Origin: Chrysemys picta bellii
Taxonomy: Eukaryota; Chordata; Testudines; Emydidae
DNA: 64,000 bases
Direction of reading: 5' to 3'
Assembly: GCF_011386835.1 (NCBI RefSeq)
Contig: NC_088800.1
Span: 22,372,572 to 22,436,571 of the forward strand
Within the stretch, counting starts at the first letter, position 1, and each line of letters begins with the position of its first letter. The notes under the pieces are model-generated. The model searched no databases. It was not told the DNA's origin and saw only the letters and a program-made list of their open reading frames with translations. A program made the translations under genes and the position numbers. Positions 13,084 to 26,574 of the stretch are shown one piece after another.

Positions 13084-13900
13084 TACCTTGTGATGGGGTG
13101 CTCTACTCACCGCTAGGATGGTGCCTCCTGACCATTCTGGGAATTAGCCTTGCAGGGTCAGTGCCTCTTCCCGCAGTTGCATGGCGTCTCTCCATCCTTC
13201 GCTCTCAGTCCATAACCCCTGTCTTGCTCCAGGAGCTGCCTCTTTGTGACTCAGCCCTCTGGCCAGGTCATTAAATACATTTTCCCCTTTCGGGGTATCA
13301 AAGTCTCTCTCCACACTAGCAGTCTGAGGCAGTCTTCCCATTCACTCCCCCCTGGTGCCACTCCCACAGTGGCCGGCAGGGAAACCCAGACCTACCCTCT
13401 ACTCCAGGTTCTGGTTCAGGGACCCTCTAGGGGCAGCCAAGATCTGTTCCCTCCTGGACGTTCCTGCCTTTCCCTGAGCCCTGTTCTTCCTTCTGGCAGT
13501 CCCAACTCTCAGGATTTGTCAACCTCTTCCTCCCATCCAGGAAATAACCAGTGGTGCTGGAACATTTTTAATAGTGGGGGTGCTGAAAACCAGCCTTCTT
13601 ACCCCCTGAGCTGAGACTGGGACCCCCGGTGCGCAGGGCCAGCAGTACCCCTACTTCCTGTACCTATAGAAGTAACTGAGTTACCTGCCTCTGCAGCTTC
13701 CAAATACTCCTACCTTCTCCCAGGGAGTCACCACAGACTTTCCCTCTCATTCCAATTTCCTGTCCTTACAAACCCAGCCCAGCTCGTTCCTCCACAGCTG
13801 GGCTCCCTCAGTCAAGGGATTACTTGGCCATCTGATTCCCCTCAGCTGTGGTCTGTCAGGTTCATTAGCCCCCTTCTCAGTCTGCATTAACCATTTCAGG
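13084..13900. repeat. Probable unclassified interspersed repeat
   Basis: C-rich, low-complexity-like text without splice-framed coding content. It resembles a dispersed reptile repeat, possibly two nested pieces with a change of character near 13545. No terminal repeats or duplications were found. Confidence 0.3.
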
Positions 13901-14020
13901 GCAAGTGTGGTGTGAACAAACCCATCACCTGTATAATTATCAAACAAAGTTCATAGGCCAATTCAGAACTTTTAGTATCAGTTGCTTCTTTAGATCAAAC
14001 AATGTTTATTAAATCATTCA

Positions 14021-14192
14021 GGGGAGATAGCTCAGTGGTTTGAGCATTAGCCTGCTAAATGCAGGGTTGTGAGTTCAATCCTTGAGGGGGCCATTTAGGG
14101 ATCTGGTGATTTAGTTGGGGATTGGTCCTGCTTTGAGCAGGGGGTTGGACTAGATGACCTCCTGAGGTCCCTTCTAACCCTGATATTCTATC
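14021..14192 (+). mobile_element. tRNA-derived SINE with CR1-like tail
   Basis: The head carries a pol III box A (TAGCTCAGTGGTTTGAGC) and box B (GGTTGTGAGTTCAATCC) with tRNA spacing. The body ends in GGTTGGACTAGATGACCTCC and a TGATATTCTAT end, which matches the 3' tail of CR1 LINEs. This head-and-tail combination is typical of reptile SINEs mobilised by CR1. Confidence 0.85.
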
Positions 14193-15169
14193 AGCTTTAA
14201 GTGTCTATGCAATCGCAACCAATGCCACCATGCATAGGAATAGGTATATACCAATGTAAAATATGTTCAAAAACTACATTAAAAGAACATTATTAGGGTT
14301 CCAAAGTCAAAAGTGAGGAAATGCCAGAATTAAGGCTGTCTGCACAACCTTAATTTGATCCCATTGTGCATATGAATTAGGATAGACTCTAATTATACTT
14401 TTTTTCTATAGGACCCTTGCCTCACTCAATCCACAGGATGGACAGTGATCACATAATGAGCAGCTATTCAGTATTTTGTTTTCTTCCCCAACATTCAGTG
14501 TGGCCACAAGCCTTTGCTACTATACACTCTTCAAACACTGTTCTGCAGGCAGAATTGTTAGTCTCCGCACAGGGTTTTCGGTGGCACTATTGTTCCTGAA
14601 TGCTTCACAAACATTCATGAATTGATTTTCACAACATCCCTGTGAGAGGAGTATTTCACAGAGGTGGACTAGCTCCTCCTGCTGGACACTTGCCACACTG
14701 CTGTGAGGGGATCCAAATGCTGAGTCCCATATGCCCAGAGCTAGCTGATCCTAGGCAAAGTTTAGGCTCTGTTCCTGGCTTTTGGCTTCAAGGCTTGCAC
14801 ACCACAAGCAGATCTCCTGGCTGACGCCCCTCTTTGCAGTGAGGACCCTGCAGTACAATTGCCTAGGCCCTGAAACTAGTGCTGTCTTCCCCACAGCTCT
14901 TGCACACTCCCCAGAATTCCACCTAAAACATTGACATTTTTAGGGATACGTGAGTGTGAGCCAACAGCCTCTCCACAGGATTTGAAAACACCATTGCTCT
15001 TTATTTAATAGCGTGAGTGTGGAAAAGCAGACTCCCCTCAGGGGTGACCATGGCATGAGCAAGGAGAATAAACACCATCCAGAGTGGGTGGCTGACTTAC
15101 CCAGGCCAGAGGGGGAAGCTCTGAGCCAAAGCTGGGAAGGTGCCTTTCCACACATCATTCTGGACTCCC

Positions 15170-15690
15170 CATCCGTGTCTTCCCCCAGCCCTAGTATCCA
15201 TACCCAGTCTCTTTGCCCAGCCCATCCCAGTTGCCTCTGGGCTGCTTGGCCAATCTCTCTCACCTACCACCTCAGCCTCCAGTGCCCCTCATTCTCACAT
15301 TTCCTGTCCCCACTGAGTCCCAATCTCCTTGTCCAATCTCAGGTGTCCCACCCCCAGCTTCTTGTTCAAGTTCTCCCCACACACTCCAGCCATGTGTCCT
15401 CTACCCCAGTGGTTCTCCTTCCAGTCTCTCCTTTGACTCCTCATCTGACCTCAGTCTTCACTCCCCTCAGTGACTCCCAGTCCCCTCACCCCACACATGT
15501 CCCTCCCCAGCTCCCATTCTCCTTGCCCAGCCAGGCCCAGTCCCCCAGGTCCCAGTTTCCTCCTTACCTAAATACGTAGTTTTCTTCTCCCCCTACATGC
15601 CTGCCTCCAGTCCGTTTCCATTTCCCCCTCCCCAAAGTTCTGACTCTCATCCCCTCCACATTCACAGCAGACAGCTTCCTCCCCCACACT
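15170..15690 (+). repeat. C/T-rich degenerate tandem stretch
   Basis: About 0.5 kb of strongly pyrimidine-biased sequence with recurring CCCAG..CCTTGCCCAG-like units. A 188-codon Ser/Pro/His/Leu-rich frame (15013-15579) crosses it and is attributed to the composition. Confidence 0.55.
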
Positions 15691-17103
15691 GCTTAGGCCC
15701 CACAGGTGGTCACTGAGATATGCTGTTTAATTGCCCCGATTGGGTACAGCTGAAAGTAGCTCAGAACTGCAATTGCAAGGAAAGTCCTGCTCAGATCCAG
15801 GCTTGAGTATGCTCAGTGTGGACAGAATCTTTGGGAAATGTAGCTGCTAAAAATCTAAGGGGCACGTGCAAACAGCAATATTTCCAAGCCTTACAATTTG
15901 GGCAGATTTTTTTTTTTTTGGAGGGGTGTCAAAAGGCACATACCTGACAGAGTCAGGCTCCCTGCCAAATTTCAAGTTCCCACTCCAACGAAAGGGGACA
16001 CTAGAGCATTTCAAAGAAAAGGATTGCCAGAATTTTTTAACATGGACAAAACATGGAATTTTTCCCTAGTCTCATTATCAAACATCTGAATCGTTTTGGC
16101 TGAAATTTTCCAAAGCTTTCAGCCTTAAGTGAAAAATTTCAGCTTAAATGATTAAAGTTCGTCAAAGTTATAAGCAACTAAAAGGAAGTGTCACACACCA
16201 TTTACCAGCCCTACTTCTAATAAACCACTGCTTTCAGCCTGGTATATAAGGCAAAAGATTAGACACAATATTCTTCACTTCATTCTTGTTTACATTAAAA
16301 CTTGTGTTAAATATTTTAGGTAATAATATTAAAGAATAATACAAGTATGATTCAGAACATCCTGAGAAGGTGACTAGTGGCATTCATAATGCAGTCTATT
16401 TATTAAACAATATGAAGCACAATACTGTCTTACTTATTGCAAATATGTTGTAGAATGGTGTATACGTGACTGGGATTCAATGGAATTGGAAGCTACAGTA
16501 CAAGAGTCTCATATCAGCAATAACATTGCAAAAGAAAGTCTTACAATAGATGGTAGAAATAGGTTTATTTCCCCTCCCATATGTAGAATGTTAGATAAGT
16601 AACAGTGTCAAAGAGAGACACACACACACACTGAGCAAGGATTTTCAAGTTGTTTTATGCCAGAAAGAGGTCAGTCAGCTGATGGGTGTCAATACAGCAG
16701 GTTTAAACACGGGTGTCTAAAAATGGTGTCTCAAGCATTTTCAAGGAAAGTATCAATGTAATATCTGGGTACTATATACAACCACCAAAATGACTATTGT
16801 CCATTAAACAGAACAATTCTCTGCTCCTCCCCAAATTATGGGATGAGCAGGGATAGAGATTTATGGGAAGGGATATAATGTGATTGCAATAGGGCAGTTT
16901 GAATCTATATTTAGAAATACAATAGATATGATGGATATTCCTATTCAGATGTGTATTGTGAGAGCAAAAGCAGTACTGCAAATGCAAGCAGAAGGAACAG
17001 GTTTTTCCCCCAACAGCCTCTTCTCTAACAAAGTAACAACTATCAGCATCAACAGAAGGATGAATTACTACATAGTGGCAACTACACAACAATAGAAGTT
17101 TTA

Positions 17104-17364
17104 GGGCAGGTCTACACTTAAAACACTGCAGCTGCACCACTGTAGCACTTTAGTGAAGACACGACAGGCGACCTCCTCCCATTGGCATAGTTAATCCACC
17201 TCCATGAGGGGTGGTAGCTATGTCGACGGGAGAAGCCCTCTCCACCAACATGGTGCTGTTTACATTGGCGTTAGGTCAATGTAACTGCGTTGCTGAAGAG
17301 TGTGGATTTTTCATATCCCCGAATGATGTAGCTCTACTGATGTAAGTTTAGTGTAGACCTGGCC
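17104..17364. mobile_element. Harbinger-like MITE
   Basis: The left end GGGCAGGTCTACACTTA and right end AGTGTAGACCTGGCC form a terminal inverted repeat. Both are flanked by TTA (17101-17103 and 17365-17367), the PIF/Harbinger-type 3-bp duplication. The body is non-coding. Confidence 0.75.
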
Positions 17365-19640
17365 TTAGAATGCTCTTGTGAGGTCTGGCTATCTCCTTCT
17401 TTAACTCCATTACAACATGGGCACTTTGGAAGAACTGACTAATTATGAATGTCAGATGGAAAATAACCATTGACTTTGCTAAACATTGTAAAATATCTAT
17501 CCTCTTTAGAAACCCATTCAACTTCTCCCATCTCTATAACTCAGTTCTATTTACATGGGACAATTAAAGTATACTCAGTGCCCTCTGATGTACACTGTAT
17601 ATAAAATCCAATTTGCAAAGATTTCATTGTCTTTATTTCTGTAGCAACCTGCAAAAAATGTCAAAGAGCCCTTAGTTCACAATAAAACACCAAAAGGAAG
17701 TTGTGTCATCCTGGTTCGGTCAGACTACGAGTCAAAATCCTACACTTCTATAATTACATTTTCTCTAACTACAATGTAGCTTTAAAAGCCAGCCTGAGAC
17801 AATTCTTCAAGCGTAAGTGCTAAAATGCAGACACAACATTGAGGTTTTGTACAAGTTACAAGACACAGCAAAATATCCCAATTTTAAATTAAGGCATGGT
17901 GGCTATTCCTGACCTCCACGTAAAGTCTCAATTAGATCTATTCATCCTTATGAATCTGTGTTCCAGTAGATTCTTAGGAAGAGTGAATGCAGCACATAGC
18001 TTGAGGGATTTTTAGAAATAATTTGTACTATGCCAACTAATAAACCAATAAATTACAAGGAAAAGGTCAAATGCAGATGTGCGCATAAATGCAGAATCAC
18101 GCAAGAGAAAGTACAGTGTATGAGGATAAGTGTACTATAAGCTTTAAATACAGCCACATTAGAATATGGATAGTCTTGTAAATGGTGGTTAAGCACATAA
18201 TTAGTGCTCAGTTTGACACACACGTCTACTGCCCCCTGGTTTTAAACTCTCAAAAGCTGACAATACAAATCTGTGCAGCAGAGAGTTACAGAGTGGGTCC
18301 AGGGAAGAGAGTTCACGTGAAGTGATTCCTATGTCCTGTACACTCTAATGCCACGTATCTTTCTCTTGCTTTGCCTTCACATGAGACTACATAGCCTGCA
18401 ATGGCGACTGGAGCTTTATAGCTGCATTAATGCTCATTTCATGGACACTAGAGAGAAGATGGATGGGTCTCAGACATTATTTTAAATAAGTAATTCCCTC
18501 TCATTCCACTGGCTGCAAATCTTAGTTTAGGGGAGAGTGACAGGTGAGAAGAAAGGGGAATTAGCAGAAATAAAGGGAAATCCTGGGCCCAATAAGAGAG
18601 AGAATTTCACCTTACAATTATTTTATGTCCTGTCAACCCTCACAATGTGGTTTCCTTCCTTCCACAGGCATGGTGGCAGCTTCAGAATTGTCAATCAGAT
18701 TGTTAAGCACAGGACAGACTGTTCTGTCACAGAATTGCCCATAAACTCTAGACTTGCAATAACTCTAGGATATTGCTAAAACACAGAAGATGTTTTTAAA
18801 AATAGGGGTTACTTTCTAGTAACTGCTGTTCTTCAGCACAGCACCTCTAGTGTTGAGCTGCAGAACGATATAAAAATGCTGTATCTGCTGGGTGTGCAGG
18901 AGTGCCCTTGTACTAGGATGAAGTCATCTAAATATGGGAATACACTCCTCACATCAGTTCCTTCTCCCTAGCTGCAGAGTCCTGAAACATAAAGCACTAC
19001 GGGGCACAGAAGGCGGCGGGTGGGTAGTGTGAAGGCACAGAGGCAATTTTTGACGAAGTTACTAGTAAGCCTCCGGACACTCCCACTTGTGGGAGATTAG
19101 TAAGCAGTGCCCTGCAGAGGACAGTGGGTGAGGTGTTCTAGGCAGAAATGGATTGTAGCACCATCTTACCAAACCATGTATTTCTAAGGCTAGCTAATTA
19201 GCCTGCAGGCATATGAGAGAGTTCTGTTTAGCTCCCTGCATTGGAGGCAAAAGAAAGAGGTGTGCTCCCTTATACAGAAGAAGTGATTACATCATCTTAA
19301 CAGAGACACTCCTGGCACCTCGCAGTGGACAGCGCTTTTTTATATAGTTCTTCACCTCAATTCTAGAGGCTGGCTCTCACACGTGGGACTACACTGAAGC
19401 CCTCGAAGAAGAACCAGACATTTAATATAGAAACTATGTCTGTGGTTTGCACTACCTAATTAAAAAAAATATGAAGTAGGGAACTTTAACAGGTAAGGCA
19501 AAATTTCCTTTGTCTTATAAAGGCTCAGGTTTCCAAATCTCACAGCTGAGACCATAGTGAATTAATCAGTACAAAACATGAGTAACAAAGGTGGGCTATT
19601 TAAAACTGGAACTATATAAAATAATAATAATTAATAATTA

Positions 19641-19827
19641 ATGGAGATATCCCATCTCCTAGAACTGGAAGGGACTTTGGAAGGTCATTGAGTCCAGCCC
19701 CCTGCCTTCACTAGCAGGACCAAGTACTGATTTTGCCCCAGATCCCCAAGTGGCCCCCTCAAGGATTGAACTCACAACCCTGGGTTTAGCAGGCCAATGC
19801 TCAAACCACTGAGCTATCCCTCCCCCC
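19641..19827 (-). mobile_element. tRNA-derived SINE, minus strand
   Basis: Read on the minus strand, it opens with a GGGATAGCTCAGTGGTTTGA box A and a box B containing GTTGTGAGTTCAATCC, matching the SINE at 14021-14192. The tail has a different end (wording around AAGGTCCCTTCCAGTTC-type text), so it is a related subfamily. Confidence 0.8.
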
Positions 19828-20030
19828 ATATAATTAATAATACTTGTATTATTTTGTAGGGCATCTTTTAAGTGTTATACAAAAGACAAAATGAAATAAG
19901 AACAGAGTATTTTTTCCCTACAGCATTGATGTGGTTGCCAGGTGAGAACTCTTAACCCTCTTTAAAGGTTTTCATTATAAAAATTAGAGTAAGGACAATA
20001 CAAATTGTCGTAGAATTACCTAAATTCTAC

Positions 20031-20780
20031 CTACCTCTCTTTAGGGCAGGGGCTATCAGCTTTGAGCTTGCCGTTCATATGGCACATTGCTGCTAGAGTT
20101 TGGGGGCAGGAACTGGGAATTCTGGGGCTCCAAATCTAGCCCTGAATGCATCTGTTTTGGAGCAAGTCAGTTGTACCTCTCTGCATCAATTTCCTGATCT
20201 GTAAAATGGAGAGCGGTGGTGAGATGGACATAGTGGTGTTTATTTAGATCAGTGTTTCCCAAACTTGTTCCGCCGCTTGTATAGGGAAAGCCCCTGGCGG
20301 GCCGGGCCGGTTTGTTTACCTGCCACGTCCACAGATCGCGGCTCCCACTGGCCGCGGTTCACTGCTCAAGGTCAATGGGAGCTGCTGGAAGCGGCGGCCA
20401 GTATGTCCCTCGGCCCACGCCGCTCCCATTGGCCTGGAGCAGCAAACCGTGGCCAGTGGGAGCCGCAATCGGCTGGACCTGTGGACAGGGCAGGTAAACA
20501 AACTGGCCCGGCCCGCCAGGGGCTTTCCCTGCACAAGCGGTGGAACAAGTCTGGGAAAAACTGATCTAAATAAACAACTATGTCCATCTCACCACCGCTC
20601 TCCATTTTACAGACTAGGAAATTGATGGAGAGAGGTACAACTGACTTGCTCCAGAACAGATGCATTCAGGGCTAGATTTGGAGCCCCAGAATTCCCAGTT
20701 CCTGCCCCCAAACTCTAGCAGCAATGTGCCATATGAACGGCAAGCTCAAAGCTGATAGCCCCTGCCCTAAAGAGAGGTAG
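20031..20780. repeat. 750-bp near-perfect palindrome
   Basis: Positions 20031-20405 and 20406-20780 are reverse complements with few mismatches and small indels. The centre coincides with the centre of the foldback hAT-like element at 20250-20563, but the symmetry extends about 220 bp beyond it on both sides into otherwise ordinary sequence that includes a MIR-like tail. Symmetry breaks at 20030 and 20781. Confidence 0.9.
20250..20563. mobile_element. Foldback hAT-like element at the palindrome centre
   Basis: The ends are CAGTGTTTCCCAAACTTG and the complement of CAGTTTTTCCCAGACTTG. The flanking 8-mers ATTTAGAT and ATCTAAAT are reverse complements of each other, not direct repeats, so no normal target duplication is visible. 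The GC-rich core is shared with the element at 51391-51724. Confidence 0.7.
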
Positions 20781-22598
20781 ACAGGGGAGTACAAGGATAC
20801 AATGAGACAATATCCACACGATAGGCTGTGATCACAGCATACCAGCATCCTAAGCATTGTCAAGTTTTTTTGTAGGCAATAACACCATTGCACTAATCAA
20901 CTCTAGGAATGATGAAAGCATGAATGCTCAACCACACAGTTTTCCTGTTGTGCCTAGATCATAATCTGGCTCAATTCCAAAAAGGATATGAAGATGCCAT
21001 GGGATACAAAATGCTGCTGAAATAATAGACCCAAAGATAATGTGACATCTACACTTTGTATACTTGAAGCTGGAATACTTATTACTAATTGCCGTGGTGA
21101 GCAAACCTAGTGAAATACATATGCTACATTCTTTGTCACTATTTTGTTGCACTGAGAAAGAATAATCCTAATGGGGCTAGTACTCTGTCATTCAGCATAT
21201 ACATTTTTGTAATGCTGTAAAAACTTCTGCCCCTGCTTGCTGGCACATCTCATTTAATTTTTATGTACACAATGCTTGCCAGTATAGACAGAGCATTTTT
21301 CTGTCTTTTATTTAATCTCTTGGCAGTGGTAGTCTAGACCTGCAGCCATTAAATTACAAATCATCTATGTTGGGGAACATTTCTTCAAGGATATTAAATG
21401 CCATTATTCTAATAGGACCACTGTTAAGGTATACAGCACCAAAGACATATGTCCAGTTAAAACAGCTGTAAAACTGGGCTGGAGATTTTATTACACGCAC
21501 ATTATTAAATTACAGAAAAGTGTAAACACAATGAGAGATTAACACAATAGTTTTGGTGGACAATCTAAAAATAAAGGCTGTACCTCGGGTACAAGCGAGC
21601 AAACCCCTTTATGTCACAGCAACATAAGGTCCTGGATTGTTTTCTCAGAATCTGCATATTTACAGCTCAAAGTGTATTAACTATATGGTTAAATTAAACA
21701 AACCATGGTGGAAAAACGCAAGGATAAAGAGGAGCATCACACCTACAAGTAAACAGAAGGCATTACTGGTTTGTTTCATATCAGAAGAGCCTCAACATCC
21801 CATTAAAGAAATGGTGAAAAATCCATAGGCCAGAACAGATATTACTGTAACTTTTTATAATACACTGAAATCCAATTATAGCACCCAACTTGATTTACAT
21901 TCTGTACTAGCAGGGAAATTAAAATAAGCTTTCATTCATACAAATTGTCCCAGAGCATTAAATATACGTTATTTAATGTATGCAGAATGTTTAATATATT
22001 TACAGATTTAGTGCATTTTAATAAATTCCTCAATTAGAGGGTATTCTAATAGCAGTGACCAAAAGATCTTTTCTTACGTCGTAGTACCTGTGGTAATAAG
22101 ACAATTGGCTTAACCTCTAAAAGAAGTTATTAAAACAATCTTTTTAATCATTGGTGTATCAAAATTACATTCTTTATATGATTTTATGAACATTTAACAA
22201 AATGAGGCAAAATAAAAACAATTAATACTTTTCTTTCCTCCGACACGGATGTTTGCCAGATGAAAACCGAGAATATTAAGATACCTCCTAAGGTTTTCCT
22301 TTTCAATATAAAAAAATAGCATAAGAATAATGCAAATTGATGTAGAATCCCATTTCCTTTGTATGCCACACTTGCAAGCATTGTTTGCACAAATGTCAAT
22401 TCTTCTAACTTTAAAGAAAAAATAGCTACTTGTGAATTACTGTAAAGTTGTGCAAAAAAGTGATGTGATCTAAATAAATGCAGATCATGGGATTCCAAGG
22501 CCTAGATGCTGGATTTTGGGAATGATAATGACAAAGGGGAGAAACAATCCAGACACACACAGCATGCACACTAGGTTGATTAGATCTATTAAACCTTA

Positions 22599-22868
22599 GG
22601 GCTTGTGGACACAAAGCAGCAATGAACACTGTGGGTGTGATTTTGAAAACTCACTAACTCATTGTGTATTAGTTGGTCTATGTAGACCCTGCCAGTGCAC
22701 ACTGAAAGTTCCCTAATGCACTTCAAAGTAGTACTGTTTCAAACGGCACTAGAGTAAAACACACTTGGGAACTTTTAGTGCACACCAGCAGGGTCTACCT
22801 GGACCAGTTAGTGTGCTTTAGAAATCACACCCCCATAGTGCACATTGCTGTTCTGTGAAAACAAGCCT
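22599..22868. mobile_element. Foldback MITE, Harbinger-like
   Basis: Left text starting GGGCTTGTGGACACA pairs imperfectly with the right end (complement of GGCTTGTTTTCACAG), and arms of about 130 nt pair around the middle. TTA lies next to both ends (22596-22598 and 22869-22871). Confidence 0.6.
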
Positions 22869-23900
22869 TTAGAAAGATTCATAACCACACAATTACATCC
22901 AAACCATGTATAAGCAATAATTCGCAAAGACTGACAACCAATCAATAGATAATTAGCATTATAAAAGAAAACAAAGTAAATTCAAATGTTTCAGCCCAAA
23001 TTAAATACACAGCACCTTCAAGATAAATACAGTCTTAATATTTTCCTCTACTATCCTTTTGAAAAATCTCTTTGGGACACGCATGGTTCTTTTGATGATT
23101 GTTACAGGTGCCTACCAAAGGCAAGTGAAGAAGAGGAATAAAATGAAAATGACAAGGAGCTGCAGATACCATACACATGACTTGGATAGCAATGGATCTC
23201 CATCTAATTCAGCTATCACTATGCAACTCCCAGTTTTAGACACCTCTCCCATTCTCCAAAGACTGTCTGGATGCCATTAGTCAAATTCTTAACTGGTGAA
23301 TGACTGAAAGATCCCGTGCAGTACTTCTGACCAATTAAAGCCAGTAAAATGATTATGAAGCGTGCACTTGTATTCTGTGGTAAGATAACATACCACGTGC
23401 AACAGCCAGTATATGAGTCATGTTTCCAATAGTGCTTAAAATGCAGCTTTAGAAAAAGCTCATACATGAAGTAAATGGTAATGTTACAGACAAGCATTTG
23501 AGTCATTTTTACAGTATAAAGCTGACTTCATAGCAGTGATGTTTTCCTTAAAATAATATTTAAGTACTAAGTAGCTGCTCCTAAGAGTAAAGGGTTGCTA
23601 CATACAAAAATTACATAATAGAAAATAAATACTTTCAATCATCTACAATAAACTAAGAAATATACATTTCATTTAAACAGTTAGCAATACTTCATCGGGT
23701 CATTTGCCAGCAACTGTACAATCCTGAGCACATTTCTGCAGGCACATCGTAGATCATCCTACTTTCCTGTTAGTCCATATGGCATATGCCAGTTTCGTAG
23801 GGGTGGGGGAAACGGGGAAGGTCAAACCACTTTTGAGTATTGTCTTAACTCATTTTGCTTTGGTAAACATTTGTGTAACCCTGTAAGTCTTTTGTATGTA

Positions 23901-23906
23901 TTTATT
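23901..23906 (-). terminator. Candidate poly(A) signal of AP4E1
   Basis: AATAAA on the minus strand starts 39 nt after the stop codon, so use of this site would give a very short 3' UTR. More distal signals cannot be excluded. Confidence 0.45.
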
Positions 23907-23944
23907 TTTACACCAATAGGTTAGAAAAGCAGGCACTGTTGCAA

Positions 23945-24105
23945 TTAAGCTTCCTCCATCACCTTTTGACACTGATACAATAAACTGTCTGGAAGAGCAG
24001 AACAAGAGGATCTAAACCAGAGTGCCAGTGTCCTTGCATGAGTACGACAATGCAGCAGACAGGGGACTGATGGAAGTAGCCGGCATGCCGCTATTCCCTC
24101 GTTAC
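23945..24105 (-). CDS. AP4E1: AP4E1 coding exon 21 (terminal)
   Basis: Completes Gly, then NEGIAACRLLPSVPCLLHCR, TLALWFRSSCSALPD and CQKVMEEA, then TAA at 23947-23945. Acceptor TTAAG. Confidence 0.95.
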
Positions 24106-26542
24106 CTTAAAAACAAAACAAATACATTTAAAACTAAAAGAAATAATTGCAATTCATATTAAATATAATTCAAATTGAAGTGTCCTTTCAAATGTAGTAT
24201 TTTTCTGCCCTCTTCTTCTCTCTCACCTCAACTCATCCCATGCTTCAAACATCATTCCTAATTAGCCCCCTTGTCACTCCCAATTTAATGCCTTATTTCA
24301 CACAAACCTTTAAAGTTTGCCTGCCAGTTCCCTCACCTCTTTCAAAATACTTCTGAAAACATATCTATTTTGGGAAGCACTTAAGATAAAAATGAGGACA
24401 TGCCACTCTATTATTTGCCATTGTATTATACCCACTTATACCTTTACATACCAGCCATCAGCATCTGAGCAGACTTACTAAAGTCAATGGAGCAATGACT
24501 GTGTAGGGTTACTCATGTGCACAGGTGTTACAGGATCAGAGTCTTAGACTATAAACTCTTTGGGGCAGGAACTTTATTTACTTGGCACAACATATGTGCT
24601 GTGCAAAACCATGGGCACTTACAGCACCAAGATATAGAATATAAATGTTAATTCACTCACCAATAATTTCAACAATATGGAGCTTTAGTTTCTGCTTCAG
24701 GGCATTCAGAGCTATTGAGAGAGATCCCTGAGAAGGTGACATTTTTAGATTTTGTTTCACATCATTAGAAAAGGACAGCCACAATCTCCCAAAGTCTTCA
24801 GTGGTCATTTTCATTGGTCTGAAAAAAGATTTAAACACAAATCTGCGTAAAACCACCTCTGTATTATTCTGAATATAGCTGATCTCCAAAATAATCTGTA
24901 TCTGAAAACCGTTATATAGCAAAGCAAACAAACAATTTTAAAAATGCACTTGTCGAAACACAACCCTTCCACTCCACAATACAAAGAGCCTGAATTGCTT
25001 TTTACAGCAATTACATTATTATTTTTTTAAATTAAATTAAATTACAAAAAAGATAATTTAACTTAAATCAAACATTAGTGCTGACCAACTTCAGACTAAC
25101 GCCACTTAAATTACCAAGTTATAAGCCCCTGAAATAAAGAGTTTACTATGGAAACCTTATAAATGTTGCTCTCAAGTACAAAGTCTAATTTAAAAACTTA
25201 AATTGGCTGCTTGAACACAAAATGTCACTTCCACTACTTCAGGAATGAAAACATTGAGAGTTGAAAAATAAAGAGCATGAGCTGTTTTTACAGTAAAAGT
25301 GGTCGGTCCTTTCACACAATATGGGTCCCTGCATTTAAAATAAACTCACTCAGTTTCAAAGATTTACAATTTACTTTCTGTTGAAGCAACATGCCTTTAT
25401 TATCCTTTCTGTCCAATCCGTTTCATTCAACACTCCAAAAGAGTATTTAGTATTTCCAGTGAATGTGTCCAAGTGAAAAAGCATTCAGTAGTCTTATGGG
25501 ATTTTGTACTTAGCTCTTGAATTCATAATTCAGTGGAAATCAATATTTTGGATAATCTAGGTAATTGAATCCTTTCTAAAGATAATTATTTGGGCAGACA
25601 CCAAAACTAAGCTAAGCTATCTTCTGCAGTCAGAGGTATTAACATTCTTTACTATCCAAAACCTTTGTGGCAACATTACTGAGTGCCTTGTCTCACCACA
25701 AAATAGACCATATTTTCCATGGTAGCAAATAAGTAGATACTTAAAAAAAAAAAGTGTTAATACAGAACAAAATAGAGTTAATCTTTTACAGTGTGGTTTT
25801 GAGACAAGTATTTTTTTTATTATTTGGAATAAAAAGCTAAACTCCAAGGAGAGAAGTTGGGAAGAGGGAGGCGAGAAGAGGAGAAAAAGATTCATGCCTG
25901 AATTACGAATCTCAGTCTCTCTCATAGTACAATGCAAGGAATTTAGATCATGCCATCTTAATTTACAACAGAAAAACTTCTCACTATCTCACATATACAT
26001 TTAAAAGGCAAAAGAGAAGGTAGCAGAAAAGCCTGTGAAAATCACTATGTATATAATTTTTAAAGCCATGAAAACAATGATCAAATGAAAAAAAATGTTC
26101 ATCGAAGGCATTGGACAGACATTCCTCATTTCTGAAATCCTCAATTTATAAGAATAGGCACAGCCAGACAATTGCTGTACTAGCCTCCTTACACTGCCCC
26201 TGCTATGAATGCTCAACATGGACAGATGATTATTAAAGATGTGCGGGTTGCTCAGTCTCCATGCTTATTCATTCCAGGCTCTTTCTGCTGAGACTGCCAA
26301 CAAAGGAGCCAGTTGTGATGATGGGGGGAATTGTGATGGCATTACTGGCCTCTAGGAACCAGACTAATGCCAACACACGTAGTTCACATATTAATAGGCC
26401 ATTGACAAGTGGTGACATACTGTACTAACATTACCAGTCTGAATTAGATTAAAAACCAACAGCCCACAGACAGAAGCCTCTATTTCCCATCATCAGCTTC
26501 CTGAGCCAACCTGTGCTATTTACTACTTCAACTGCAATACCA

Positions 26543-26574
<32 letters not shown>

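Larger units (their letters stand above)
8954..23944. other. Intergenic region between two convergent genes
   Basis: No coding exon was recognised. It presumably holds the TNFAIP8L3 3' UTR at the left and the AP4E1 3' UTR at the right. Contents are MIR-like fragments, tRNA-derived SINEs, a C/T-rich stretch, Harbinger-like elements and the 750-bp palindrome at 20031-20780. Stretches such as 10860-11260, 11700-13080, 15890-16600, 17400-19600 and 20900-22580 show nothing I can name. Confidence 0.6.

Noticed and set aside
14021..14110. A functional tRNA gene
   Set aside because: The box A and box B belong to a SINE head that continues into a CR1-like tail, and the cloverleaf is degenerate.
15013..15579. 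188-codon Ser/Pro-rich frame
   Set aside because: It follows from a pyrimidine-rich low-complexity stretch; no domain, no splice context.
20265..20665. Overlapping frames of 60-99 codons on both strands
   Set aside because: All lie in the GC-rich palindromic transposon core, and the mirrored frames reflect the inverted repeat.
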